From Coriobacteriales bacterium OH1046 (GTDB lineage: Bacteria; Actinomycetota; Coriobacteriia; Coriobacteriales; Atopobiaceae): a stretch of 64,000 nt of DNA. Under the pieces are notes generated by a model that saw nothing but the letters and a program-made list of their open reading frames with translations, was not told the origin of the DNA and did no database searches. A program made the translations under genes and the position numbers. Below, one piece after another: positions 25,435 through 33,660 of the stretch (the stretch's first letter is position 1; every line of letters begins with the position of its first letter). Location: contig RQYE01000005.1 in assembly GCA_004010535.1 (NCBI GenBank), positions 1 through 64,000 of the forward strand, written 5' to 3'.

Positions 25435-25848
25435 TCAATGCGCCGCCACGCACACGAGCTTTCCATGGCGCACGCCCTTCACGCCCAAGAGCTGGTCGGA
25501 AAGATCGTGCACCTGGGCGCTCGACCCGCGCACGGCTATGGTCTCAAGGCACAGGCCGTGGTCGAGATGCACGTGCATCTTCGAGACCACCACATCGAGG
25601 TGCTCGTGCTGGATCTCATCGAGGCGCTGCGTGAGCCCGGCCCGATGGTGGTCGTAGACCATCGTGATGGAACCCATGACCTCCGCATCGGGGTCGCCGA
25701 CAACCTCCCCGACGAGACGCTCGCGGACGAGATCGCGTATGGCCTCGGAGCGGTTCGGAGAGAGCCCGCGCCGTGCGGAGAACGCATCGAGCCGATCGAG
25801 CAGATCGCACGGCATCGCCACCGAGATCCTGACGAGATCGCTTGCCAT
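25435..25848 (-). CDS. nikR: Nickel-responsive regulator NikR
   Basis: The 137-residue protein has an N-terminal ribbon-helix-helix (VRISVAMPCDLLDRLDAF, NRSEAIRDLVRE) and a C-terminal ACT-like nickel domain with the ligands in HEHLDVV, MHVHLDHGLCLE (HxH and Cys). It should bind DNA palindromes when Ni-loaded and repress nickel uptake. The start MASDLV is taken after GGGAGGCAGG; a start four codons upstream is possible. A likely target is the Ni/Co transporter at 31099, which has a fitting palindrome. Confidence 0.94.
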   Translation of the reverse strand: MASDLVRISVAMPCDLLDRLDAFSARRGLSPNRSEAIRDLVRERLVGEVVGDPDAEVMGSITMVYDHHRAGLTQRLDEIQHEHLDVVVSKMHVHLDHGLCLETIAVRGSSAQVHDLSDQLLGVKGVRHGKLVCVAAH

Positions 25849-25946
25849 CCTGCCTCCCATCTATCGCCGATGCAAGGCCATTGTCCCACTTCTCGCCCGT
25901 GCGGGGGGGCGGCGCTGCCAGACGCCTCGCCTTCCGGCGCGATCGC

Positions 25947-25978
25947 TTTAGGTTGCCTTTAGGTTCTGCGCCTAGGAT
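25947..25978 (+). promoter_or_regulatory. Direct-repeat operator and -10 of the second beta-helix lipoprotein gene
   Basis: TTTAGG (25947-25952), five bases, TTTAGG (25958-25963), nine bases, TAGGAT (25973-25978). Spacings are identical to the sites at 3617-3648 and 6263-6294. The gene start is 30 bases further on, with AAAGGGGG as Shine-Dalgarno. Confidence 0.68.
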
Positions 25979-26008
25979 GGCTCCGGTATCAAACGAAAGG
26001 GGGTTGCC

Positions 26009-27426
26009 ATGAAGCATCTGAGAACAGGTATCGCCGCATGCGCCGTCGCCGTAGCACTCGCCGTGGGCGGATGCACCGGCCAAGCAGACGAGACGACCTC
26101 CGGCACTGCCGAGCAGGGAACCGCCCTCGATCAGGCAGGGGAAACCGAGAGGAGCGCAGAGGAGCCCTTCTCGCTCACGCGTGATGAGCTCGTCATCGAC
26201 GAGACCATCACCGATGATGCGGATGAGAGCCATGCCATCATCGCCGACGGGACCACCGAGAGCTACCGCAGCATCGAGGTTGTGAAGACCGGCGATGCAG
26301 ACGGCGACGGGGCCGACTTCTACGGTACCAACGCGGCGGTCCTCGCTACGAACGGTGCCTCACTCGACCTCGCCGATTCGATCGTCACGAGCGATGGCAC
26401 GCACGCCAACGCGGTCTTCTCCTACGGGGAGGGCACCGTTGTGAACATCGCGCATTCGATCATCGAGACGACCGGCGATTGCTCGGGCGGCATCATGGTC
26501 ACCGGCGGAGGCACTTTGAACGCCACCGACCTCTACGTCCACACCACCGGCAACTCCTCGGCAGCCATCCGCAGCGATCGCGGCGGCGGGACCGAGAATA
26601 TCTCCGGCGGCACCTACATCACCGACGGGATCGGTTCGCCCGTGATCTACTCCACCGCCGACGTCACCGTGAGCGACGCCACGCTCGAATCCACCGCCTC
26701 CCAAGGCGTCGTCGTGGAGGGGAAGAACTCCGTCACGCTCGTCGACTGCAATCTCATCGCCTCGAACACCGCCAAGAACAGCGACAAGTCCGATTGGTAC
26801 CAAGCCGTCATGATCTACCAATCGATGTCGGGCGACGCCGCCGAGGGCGAGGCCTTCTTCACCATGGAGGGGGCAGCCTCATCAATAGGAACGGCGACAT
26901 TTTCTTCGTGAACAACACCGTGACCACCATCTCGCTCGACGGTGCGACCATCGTCAACGAGGATGAGGCGGGTGTGCTGCTCCGTGCGGCAGCAGCCGGC
27001 TGGGGCAGCGACGGATCCAACGGCGCCCACGTGACCTTCAAGCTCGCCGACGAGGAGATCGAAGGCGATATCGTGGTCGACGGCATCTCCGAACTCAACA
27101 TGTACCTCTCGGATGGCACAGACTACACCGGCGCGATCAACGCAGACGACGGGGGCGCGGTCTATGTCGAGATCGAATCCGGCTCCACCTGGACGCTCAC
27201 CGGCGACTCCCACGTCAGCTCGCTCAGCTGCGCTATGGGTGCCATCGATCTCAACGGCCACACGCTCTACGTGGATGGCATCGCCTACGAGGAGGGCAGC
27301 GCGAGCACGGGTTCCGCGATCGAGTTCGCTATCTCGTCGGGCAGCGGCGTCATGGGCATGGGCGATCCCTCCTCGGGCAATCCCGGAGGCAACGGGGGCG
27401 AGCCTCCCGCACAACCCGGTACCTAA
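26009..27426 (+). pseudogene. Secreted beta-helix-like lipoprotein, frameshifted at a G tract
   Basis: The first frame (26009-26911) encodes a lipoprotein signal peptide (GGCT, Cys22) and a Thr/Ser/Gly-rich repetitive body of beta-solenoid type (GGTYITDGIGSPVIYSTADVT is one turn). It then loses homology after the word TMEG and stops at 26911. A second frame takes over from about 26874 and continues the same repeat style (NNTVTTISLDGATIVNEDEAG and so on) to a Gly/Pro-rich end at 27426. Adding one G to the five-G run at 26869-26873 restores one protein of about 472 residues. This is either phase variation, a recent mutation or a sequencing error. It resembles the lipoprotein at 486-2099 in architecture and shares its promoter box. 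Confidence 0.75.
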
Positions 27427-27459
27427 AACCCCCGCTTCTCCCATGAGCCCTTCCTTCCC

Positions 27460-27491
27460 AGCGGGAACGCCCCTCCCGGGGCGTTCCCGCT
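27460..27491. terminator. Bidirectional hairpin between convergent genes
   Basis: AGCGGGAACGCCCC at 27460-27473 pairs perfectly with 27478-27491 around a four-base loop. There is no T tract on either side, but the position between convergent genes suggests transcription termination for both strands. Confidence 0.55.
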
Positions 27492-27544
27492 GATGGGGTA
27501 TGCTGTCCGCATCTCCCCCGGCACCCAGCCGCCTCCGGTATCCA

Positions 27545-28339
27545 TCAACCGAGCAGGATGAGAGCGGCAACGTAGAGCGCCATCGATGCGAGGGCGACCC
27601 AATCGCGCATCTTCATGTGGAGCGGATGCCAATGGCTCCGCGCGGCCCCACCCTCGTAGCAGCGTGCATCGAGCGCGCGCGACAGATCCTCGGCATGGCG
27701 CAGGCTACCCGCAAGCAGCGCCGCGACCACCGGGACGACAGAGCGTATCCGCTTGACGAGCGGCCCTTCGGCAAGGCCCCCTCCGCGGGCGGTCTGGGCG
27801 TCGATGACAGCCGACGCGTCATCTGCCAGCGTGGGCACGAAGCGGAGCATAAGCGAGAAAACCATGGCCAGCTCATGGCCGGGCAGGCCGAGGCGCGAAA
27901 GCGGTGCCAGGGCCGCATCGAAGGCATCGGTAAGCTCCGTGGGCGTGGTGGTGAGCAGAAGCAGCGCTGCTGCGATGACGGCAACCACGAGCCTGAGCGA
28001 GTAGAGCATGGCAGCCCGCACGCCACCCGATGTGATGGTGACGATACCGCACGACACGAGCACCTCGCCGCTCCTCACGAGCAGCAGGTTGCAGACGCTG
28101 AGCAGCGTGAGCATGAGGAGGGCGGCGCGCACGGATCCGAGCACCTTCCCTGCGGGCACACGCGAGAGCGCCACCAGCGCCAGCGCGACCGCCCAGCCCA
28201 ACGCCAAACGGGGAAGCGTGTCCACGAAGAAGACCGAGGCCATGATGACAAGCGCGCCGCCCACCTTGGTACGCGGGTCGAGATGGTGGAGGATGGACTC
28301 CGAGGGCCAATACTGGCCGAGCGAGAGCTTGAACGCCAT
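27545..28339 (-). CDS. ecfT: ECF transporter transmembrane subunit EcfT
   Basis: The 264-residue membrane protein has about five membrane helices and the two coupling motifs of EcfT (A-R-G in DAQTARGG and A-x-x-A-R in RALDARCYEGG), which contact the ATPases. It starts at the ATG sharing one base with the stop of the fused ATPase gene. It is the last gene of a riboswitch-ribU-ecfA-ecfT operon, so it belongs to a dedicated riboflavin transporter, although EcfT can also serve other S subunits. Confidence 0.9.
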   Translation of the reverse strand: MAFKLSLGQYWPSESILHHLDPRTKVGGALVIMASVFFVDTLPRLALGWAVALALVALSRVPAGKVLGSVRAALLMLTLLSVCNLLLVRSGEVLVSCGIVTITSGGVRAAMLYSLRLVVAVIAAALLLLTTTPTELTDAFDAALAPLSRLGLPGHELAMVFSLMLRFVPTLADDASAVIDAQTARGGGLAEGPLVKRIRSVVPVVAALLAGSLRHAEDLSRALDARCYEGGAARSHWHPLHMKMRDWVALASMALYVAALILLG

Positions 28340-30102
28340 CAGACCGCCTCCCCGACAAGGCAATCGACCAGCGCCTCCATGGTGAGGGGCTCGGCCTGAA
28401 GGCCCAGCGCCATAGCCCAGCGCAGCGCCGTGGGCAGGCCGAGGCCGGTATCGCGGAGGACGTTCTCGTAAGCGGGGGCGAAGACCTCCTCGGGCGTGCC
28501 CCGCATGAGCACGCGGGCCTCGGAGAGCACGATGACCTGCTCGGCACGGGCGGCGGCGTCGATGGAATGCGTCACGCGGACGATGGTCGTCCCACTCCTG
28601 CGGATATCGTCGAGGATACGCTCGATCTGCTCGCGCCCGCGCGGGTCGAGGCCTGCGGTGGGCTCGTCGAGCACGAGGATGCCGGGCTGCATCGCCAGCA
28701 CCCCTGCGATAGCGCAGAGGCGCTGCTGGCCGCCGGAGAGCCGGAAGGGAGAGGCGTCCTCCCTGCCCTCAAGGCCCACGAGCTTGAGCGCGCGGGCGCA
28801 GCGCTCCTGCACCTCATCGTCGGAAAGCCCCCTGTTGGCCGGCCCATAGGCCACGTCCTCGAGCACCGTCTCGGCAAAGAGCTGCCGCTCGGGATGCTGC
28901 ATGACATAGCCCACCGCCCCGTGAAGCCTGCGACGGTCGCGCTTGCCGGAGGTATCGATCCCGTTGACCACGATACGTCCCCGGTCGGGTGCCTCGAGCG
29001 CGCAGAGCAGGCGGACAAGCGTCGATTTGCCCGAGCCGGTCTGGCCGATGAGGGCGACCGACGCCCCGCGCGCCACATCGAACGACACGTCCTCGAGCGC
29101 CCTGCGCCCATCCGCGCCATGATAGGAATACGAGACGCGATCGACGCGTGCGGCGGCGTCGCCGCAGTGGCTGGTAGCGGGTGCGCGGGGCCCTCCCCCA
29201 GCGGCGGCCGCCCGCGCCGCAAGAGGCGCGAGCGCAGCGCGCAGCTCGCCCTCATCGCAGGTCCACGGCACGCAGGCATCGCGCTCGCGGAGCGCACGGG
29301 CGAGACGCGCCGTGAAGGGCAGCTCGAGGCCGCGTGCCGCAAGTTCGTCGCCCTGCGAGAAGACCTGCTCGGGCGCACCGTCAAGGACCACGCGACCGCA
29401 GTCCATCACGATCACGCGGTCGGCGGCGAGGCCCTCGTCCACGAAGTGCGTGATGTGGATGACGGTAGTGCCCGCCTCCTTGAGCTGCTCCATCACGCGC
29501 ATGATGCCGCAGCGCCCGCGCACATCGAGCAGGGCGCCCGGCTCATCGAGGACGAGCACGCGCGGCTCCATGGCCATGGCGCCGGCGATGGCGACGAGCT
29601 GGCGCTGACCGCCGGAGAGGCGCGCGGGGTCGGAGCGGGCATAGCCGCTCATCGCAACGCGCCCGAGCTCGCGGGCGACGCGGATGCCGATCTCCTCCGA
29701 CGGAAGCCCGAGATTCTCGGGACCGAAGGCCACGTCCTCCTCGACTATCGAGGTGACGATCTGGTCCTCGGGATTCTGGAACACCAAGCCGATCCGGCGG
29801 CGCGCGCGCCGGTAGGCATTGAGATCGGCGCCGTTCGGCCCCATGGCCCGCTCGCCCGCAAGCACGACCTCGCCCTCGTCGGGCGCGAGCAGGCCGCAGA
29901 TGACCGACGCCAGCGTGGACTTGCCCGAACCGTTGGCGCCGAGGATGCAGATGCGCTCGCCGCTGCGCACGCGAAGCGTCACGTCATCGAGCGCCGTGAC
30001 CGCGCCCGGCCCGCTGCCGTAGCACAGCGTCACATGGCGGAGGGACACGGCGTCTTCCGCCGCAGCCTCCCTAGAAGCCGACCTGTTATCCGGACTGGGC
30101 AC
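28339..30102 (-). CDS. Fused EcfA-EcfA' ATPase of an ECF transporter
   Basis: The 587-residue protein has two complete ABC cassettes: Walker A GANGSGKST, Q-loop FQNPEDQI, signature LSGGQRQ, Walker B VLVLDEP in the first half, and GQTGSGKST, MQHPERQL, LSGGQQR, ILVLDEPTAGLD in the second. The first half has Gly-Ala (LDEPGALLD) where Thr-Ala/Ser-Gly is usual. The GTG start shares one G with the ribU stop (TAGTG), so translation is coupled. A frame open much further upstream is an antisense-like artefact over ribU. The tandem fusion replaces the usual separate EcfA1 and EcfA2. Confidence 0.92.
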   Translation of the reverse strand: MPSPDNRSASREAAAEDAVSLRHVTLCYGSGPGAVTALDDVTLRVRSGERICILGANGSGKSTLASVICGLLAPDEGEVVLAGERAMGPNGADLNAYRRARRRIGLVFQNPEDQIVTSIVEEDVAFGPENLGLPSEEIGIRVARELGRVAMSGYARSDPARLSGGQRQLVAIAGAMAMEPRVLVLDEPGALLDVRGRCGIMRVMEQLKEAGTTVIHITHFVDEGLAADRVIVMDCGRVVLDGAPEQVFSQGDELAARGLELPFTARLARALRERDACVPWTCDEGELRAALAPLAARAAAAGGGPRAPATSHCGDAAARVDRVSYSYHGADGRRALEDVSFDVARGASVALIGQTGSGKSTLVRLLCALEAPDRGRIVVNGIDTSGKRDRRRLHGAVGYVMQHPERQLFAETVLEDVAYGPANRGLSDDEVQERCARALKLVGLEGREDASPFRLSGGQQRLCAIAGVLAMQPGILVLDEPTAGLDPRGREQIERILDDIRRSGTTIVRVTHSIDAAARAEQVIVLSEARVLMRGTPEEVFAPAYENVLRDTGLGLPTALRWAMALGLQAEPLTMEALVDCLVGEAV

Positions 30103-30683
30103 TAGTTTTCGAGCGCCTTGGAGACGGGCTTGTAGACAAGGGCTGCAACCACGCAGTTGATGATGATCTTGAACAGGTTGAACGGCAGGAGGATGGGCAC
30201 GATCATCTCGATGACCGCCTCGCGCGGGGCGCCCATGTAGATGGGCGTCACCACGATGTTGGCAAGGATGCAGCACGCAAGGCAGACGACGGCACCCACC
30301 GCGAGGCCCATGACGGCCCCGCGGATGGTGGCATCCCGCCGGTGGACGATCGAGGCGGGAAGCACGAGCGAGAGCGTGGCGATGATGGCCATGACCGTGC
30401 CGTATATCCCGCTCTGGGTGGCGATGTGCACGAGGTTGGGAAGGATCGAGACGACGGCCCCGGTAGCCGGCCCAAATGCGAAGCCTGCGATCAGCGCCGG
30501 GATGGCGGACGGATCGTATTTGAGGAAGGTCACGCCCGGCAGGATGGGGAACTCGATGAAGAGCGTGCAGATGGTGGCCACCGCGCAGAAAAGCGCCGTG
30601 ATGGCGATGCGCTTGGTCGACCATCCACCTACCGCGGCGGTGGTGGAATGAGTATCGTGACGTGCGTCGGGATGAGCGGCCAT
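30102..30683 (-). CDS. ribU: Riboflavin ECF transporter S component
   Basis: The 193-residue protein has six membrane segments. Its N-terminal helix (TKRIAITALFCAVATICTL) and the loop FLKYDPSAIPALIAGFAFGP are typical of RibU. The FMN riboswitch immediately upstream confirms the vitamin. The start at 30683 follows GGAGG by eight bases; longer frames run through the riboswitch. Confidence 0.94.
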   Translation of the reverse strand: MAAHPDARHDTHSTTAAVGGWSTKRIAITALFCAVATICTLFIEFPILPGVTFLKYDPSAIPALIAGFAFGPATGAVVSILPNLVHIATQSGIYGTVMAIIATLSLVLPASIVHRRDATIRGAVMGLAVGAVVCLACCILANIVVTPIYMGAPREAVIEMIVPILLPFNLFKIIINCVVAALVYKPVSKALEN

Positions 30684-30698
30684 GATGGCGTCCTCCGT

Positions 30699-30820
30699 TT
30701 CTTCCATCCGGACTGTAACCGTTGGCCCTGGATTCTCACCAGATCGACCGCTCGTGCGGCTCGCGGGCTCCGGGTCCCGCCCGTCACCGCCAGTGGGGAA
30801 TCGCACCCCGCCCTGAAACT
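30699..30820 (-). ncRNA. FMN riboswitch (RFN element) controlling ribU
   Basis: Minus-strand RNA containing GGGCGGGGTGCGATTCCCC, CTGGCGGTGACGGGC, GTGAGAATCCAGG, CCAACGGTTACAGTCCGGAT, all conserved FMN aptamer blocks in the right order. P1 appears to be GTTTC (30816-30820) with GAAAC (30697-30701). The ribU Shine-Dalgarno GGAGG (30692-30696) follows after one base, leaving no room for a terminator, so control of translation is likely. Confidence 0.96.
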
Positions 30821-30832
30821 GCATGCGGATAG

Positions 30833-30861
30833 AGGATAGCCGTTAAGCGCCTCCAAAACAA
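30833..30861 (-). promoter_or_regulatory. Promoter of the riboflavin transporter operon
   Basis: On the minus strand TTGTTT (30856-30861), 17 bases, TATCCT (30833-30838). It would start transcription about 10 bases before the FMN aptamer, the expected place. Confidence 0.6.
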
Positions 30862-30869
30862 GCGCCCGT

Positions 30870-31045
30870 AGCAGGTACGGTGGAGGGAAAGCATCTCTGC
30901 CGGGCGGCGTACCCGCCCCAACGGATCCGTTGGAGGATGCCTCGTGGAACAGCTGCGAACACCGGCCCACCGGCAATGCGGCTGTCTCCGACCCGGAGAA
31001 GGGCGGAAGGGGCGGCCTTTGAGCCGTGCCTCGCTACGGCAGTCT
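30870..31045. ncRNA. Structured intergenic region, possible metal or cobalamin leader
   Basis: Several nested stems can be drawn on the plus strand: GCATC (30891) with GATGC (30936), GGGCGG with CCGCCC (30902-30918), the palindrome AACGGATCCGTT (30920-30931), ACAGC (30949) with GCTGT (30981), and CTCCG with CGGAG. It lies directly upstream of a Ni/Co transporter gene. Parts such as CACCGGCCCACCGGCAA faintly resemble the cobalamin aptamer, but the conserved B12 box is not convincing. The NikR-like site at 31050 overlaps a possible -10, which would put this stretch upstream of the transcript. Class not assigned. Confidence 0.35.
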
Positions 31046-31049
31046 TGTA

Positions 31050-31076
31050 GTATGATGAATTCCAAATTCGTAATAC
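31050..31076 (+). promoter_or_regulatory. Candidate NikR operator
   Basis: GTATGATGAATT (31050-31061), CCA, AATTCGTAATAC (31065-31076) form a 12-3-12 imperfect palindrome with 10 of 12 pairs matching. The outer GTAT...ATAC ends fit NikR-type operators. It overlaps a possible -10 (TATGAT, 31051-31056) and lies 22 bases before the first gene of a Ni/Co transporter. Confidence 0.6.
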
Positions 31077-31098
31077 CACACCGACAGAAGCAGGCCGT

Positions 31099-32085
31099 AT
31101 GCACATTCCCGAGAACTACCTCAGCCCATCCACCTGCGCCATCCTCGACGTCGCGATGATCCCCATCTGGGGGCACGCCGTCAAAAAGGTCCGCGAGACC
31201 GTGCCGCGCGATAAGATGCCCCTCGTCGGCATCGCCGCCGCATTCTGCTTCCTCTCGATGATGTTCAACATCCCGCTGCCCGGCGGCACCACCGGCCACG
31301 CGGTCTGCGGCACTCTCATCGCCATCCTCTTCGGTCCGTGGACCGCCTGCCTCGCGGTGAGCATCGCCCTCATCATCCAGGCGGTCTTCTTCGGCGACGG
31401 CGGCATCCTCGCCATCGGCGCCAACTGCTTCAACATGGCGTTCGTGCTCCCCTTGGTGGGGTATGCCGTCTATCGGGCCGTCAGCGGGCGCATCGAGGGG
31501 CGGCGCGGCGAGCTCGTCGGTGCCGCCGTGGGCTCCTACCTCGGCCTCAATGCGGCGGCGCTGCTCGCCGCCATCGAGTTCGGCATCCAGCCCCTGCTCT
31601 TCAGCGATGCGTCGGGCGCGGCGCTCTACTGCCCCTACCCGCTTTCGGTCTCCATCCCCGCGATGATGCTCGGCCACCTCACCGTGGCCGGCATCGCCGA
31701 GGCCGGCTTCACCGTGGGCATCCTCGCGTTCCTGCGCAATGCAGCCCCCAGCTTCGGCATCGAGACGACCGAGGCCGACAGCGCATCCGCACCGGTGATC
31801 GGCCTTGTGGTCGCCCTCATCGCAGCCACACCGCTCGGGCTTCTCGCCACGGGCGATGCCTGGGGCGAGTGGGGACTCGAGGATCTTGCCCAGATGGTCG
31901 GTTACGAGCCCGCAGGCCTCAGCTCCGGTTGGGAATGGTCGGCGCTGATGCCCGACTATACCGTGGGCGTGCTTCCCGAATGGTTCGGCTACCTCATCTC
32001 GGCCATCATCGGCGTGGCATTGCTCGTGATCATCTTCCGTCTTGCCTCGGGCGCGATGAGGCCATCCGTCGACTTCGACGCCTAG
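31099..32085 (+). CDS. Ni/Co ECF transporter substrate component, fused NikM/CbiM and N-type domain
   Basis: The 328-residue membrane protein begins MHIPENYLSPSTC; the N-terminal Met-His is the metal-binding end of CbiM/NikM. The first about 225 residues are the seven-helix M domain. The C-terminal 100 residues add two helices flanking an extracellular loop (LEDLAQMVGYEPAG), as in fused NikN/PDGLE-type subunits. That replaces a separate CbiN. Nickel is more likely than cobalt given the upstream NikR-like box and nearby nikR, but specificity cannot be read directly. Confidence 0.9.
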   Translation: MHIPENYLSPSTCAILDVAMIPIWGHAVKKVRETVPRDKMPLVGIAAAFCFLSMMFNIPLPGGTTGHAVCGTLIAILFGPWTACLAVSIALIIQAVFFGDGGILAIGANCFNMAFVLPLVGYAVYRAVSGRIEGRRGELVGAAVGSYLGLNAAALLAAIEFGIQPLLFSDASGAALYCPYPLSVSIPAMMLGHLTVAGIAEAGFTVGILAFLRNAAPSFGIETTEADSASAPVIGLVVALIAATPLGLLATGDAWGEWGLEDLAQMVGYEPAGLSSGWEWSALMPDYTVGVLPEWFGYLISAIIGVALLVIIFRLASGAMRPSVDFDA

Positions 32086-32087
32086 GC

Positions 32088-32903
32088 ATGCCGGACGCCG
32101 CCAAGATACCCGGCTGGCTCGCAGTCCCTCAAGATTACGAGCCGCGCTCCGACCGCAGCTCCTTCATCGCGAAAAGCATGCTCTCGGTAGCATCCGTCCT
32201 CCGGCAGCTGCGTCTCGATGGCGGGCGCTCGGGGCGCTTCTCTCCCACCGCGCCCGTGAAACTCGTGCTGTCCCTCGGTGCCATCATCGTGAACTCGCTC
32301 GCAACCAATCTCATGACAACGCTCGTGCTGCTCGCCTTCGTGCTGGTACGGGCGGCATTCCTACCGAGACCTGCCCTTGCGCACGTGGCAGCGATGGCGG
32401 GGGCGGCGGCGCTGCTCGCCTTCGTGCTGATGCTGCCTGCCGTCGTTCTCGGCCAGCCAGCCTCCGCAGTCAGGCTGGCCGTGAAGGCGCTCGTCTCGAC
32501 GGGAATCGTGATGGAGGTCGCGCTCACCACGCCCGCAGGGGAGCTTACCGGCGCGCTCCGGACATTCCACATCTCCAATCTCGTCATCATGACCATCGAT
32601 TTGGCGCTGCGCGCGATCGTGCGCCTTGGGGAATGCGCCCTCGAGACGCTCATCGCCCTCGACCTGCGCAGCGTGGGCCGCGATCACGGCAAGCGCACCT
32701 CGATGGGTGGCGTAGGCGGTGCGCTGCTCGTGCGGGCATCCGTCGCGGCGGGCGATACCCACGATGCGATGCGGTGCCGCGGATTCGAGGGTACGTATGA
32801 TGGCGGGGCACGTAGTATGTCGCCCCGAGCGGCAGACGCCCTCTTGATCGCGGCGTTCGGCCTGCTCATCGCCCTATCGCTGTATTTGGAAGGTGTCCTC
32901 TAG
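32088..32903 (+). CDS. Ni/Co ECF transporter T component (CbiQ/NikQ)
   Basis: The 271-residue protein has about five membrane segments and the coupling motifs of CbiQ (TIDLALRAIVRLGEC region and AMRCRGFEGTY near residue 225). It starts two bases after the M component stop. It should form the membrane scaffold between the M subunit and the ATPase encoded next. No Shine-Dalgarno is visible, consistent with translational coupling. Confidence 0.87.
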   Translation: MPDAAKIPGWLAVPQDYEPRSDRSSFIAKSMLSVASVLRQLRLDGGRSGRFSPTAPVKLVLSLGAIIVNSLATNLMTTLVLLAFVLVRAAFLPRPALAHVAAMAGAAALLAFVLMLPAVVLGQPASAVRLAVKALVSTGIVMEVALTTPAGELTGALRTFHISNLVIMTIDLALRAIVRLGECALETLIALDLRSVGRDHGKRTSMGGVGGALLVRASVAAGDTHDAMRCRGFEGTYDGGARSMSPRAADALLIAAFGLLIALSLYLEGVL

Positions 32904-32904
32904 C

Positions 32905-33660
32905 ATGCCCCATGGCCACGCTGCAGCCGCGCTCCACATCCCGTATGGCGCATCAGCCGGAAGCAGCACCCTCATCAGCTTCGACGGCTTCTGCTTCGCC
33001 TACGACGATGAGCCCGTGCTGCGCCATATCACCCTGAGCGTCGATACGGGCGCATGCGTGGTGCTCATGGGCGACAACGGCTCGGGGAAATCCACGCTCC
33101 TGAAGGCTATCTGCGGCCTCGTCCACCCCCAGCAGGGAAGCTACCGCTTCGACGGCACGCTCGTCGATGAGACGAGCATGCGCGACGCGATCTTCGCGAA
33201 ACGGCTGCACGCACGTGTGGGATTTATCTTCCAAGACAGCGACGCCCAGCTCTTCTGCGCAAGCGTCGAGGACGAGATCGCCTTCGGACCGCGCCAGATG
33301 GGCCTCTCGGATGAGGAGATCGCACGGCGCGTTGGCGACACGTTGGCACTGCTCGGCATCGAGGGTTTGCGCACACGCGCACCTTGGACGCTCTCGGGCG
33401 GCGAGAAGAAGCGTGTGGCCATCGCCTGCGTGCTCTCCATGAACCCCGACGTCTACTGCTTCGACGAGCCGCTATCCGGACTCGATGCCAAGACGCGCGA
33501 TTGGCTGCTCGGCTTCCTGAAGCAGCTCAAGGCGGCTGGCAAGACGCTCATCATCGCCACGCACGACCAGTCGCTCGCCGACGAGGTAGCCGATTGGTTC
33601 GCCTACATGGGCGAGTACCACGGCTACGAGGACCGCCCTCACACCCACATCAACCTCTAA
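32905..33660 (+). CDS. Ni/Co ECF transporter ATPase (CbiO/NikO)
   Basis: The 251-residue ABC ATPase has Walker A GDNGSGKST, Q-loop FQDSDAQLF, signature LSGGEKK, Walker B DVYCFDEPLSG and switch ATHDQ. The FQDSDAQLF string is typical of CbiO-type ECF ATPases. It starts one base after cbiQ and completes an M(N)-Q-O transporter operon. An alternative GTG start four codons upstream has its Shine-Dalgarno too close. Confidence 0.92.
   Translation: MPHGHAAAALHIPYGASAGSSTLISFDGFCFAYDDEPVLRHITLSVDTGACVVLMGDNGSGKSTLLKAICGLVHPQQGSYRFDGTLVDETSMRDAIFAKRLHARVGFIFQDSDAQLFCASVEDEIAFGPRQMGLSDEEIARRVGDTLALLGIEGLRTRAPWTLSGGEKKRVAIACVLSMNPDVYCFDEPLSGLDAKTRDWLLGFLKQLKAAGKTLIIATHDQSLADEVADWFAYMGEYHGYEDRPHTHINL

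Noticed and set aside
30103-30624. N-terminal extension of the fused EcfA frame across ribU
   Set aside because: The extension is His/Arg-rich shadow sequence of ribU; the real start is the GTG overlapping the ribU stop.
30870-31045. Confident call of a cobalamin or NiCo riboswitch
   Set aside because: The conserved B12 box and the NiCo consensus strings could not be found; only stems are visible.
31338-32087. N-terminal extension of the cbiQ frame across the M component gene
   Set aside because: It is a shifted-frame reading of the M component gene; the ATG at 32088 gives the family N-terminus.
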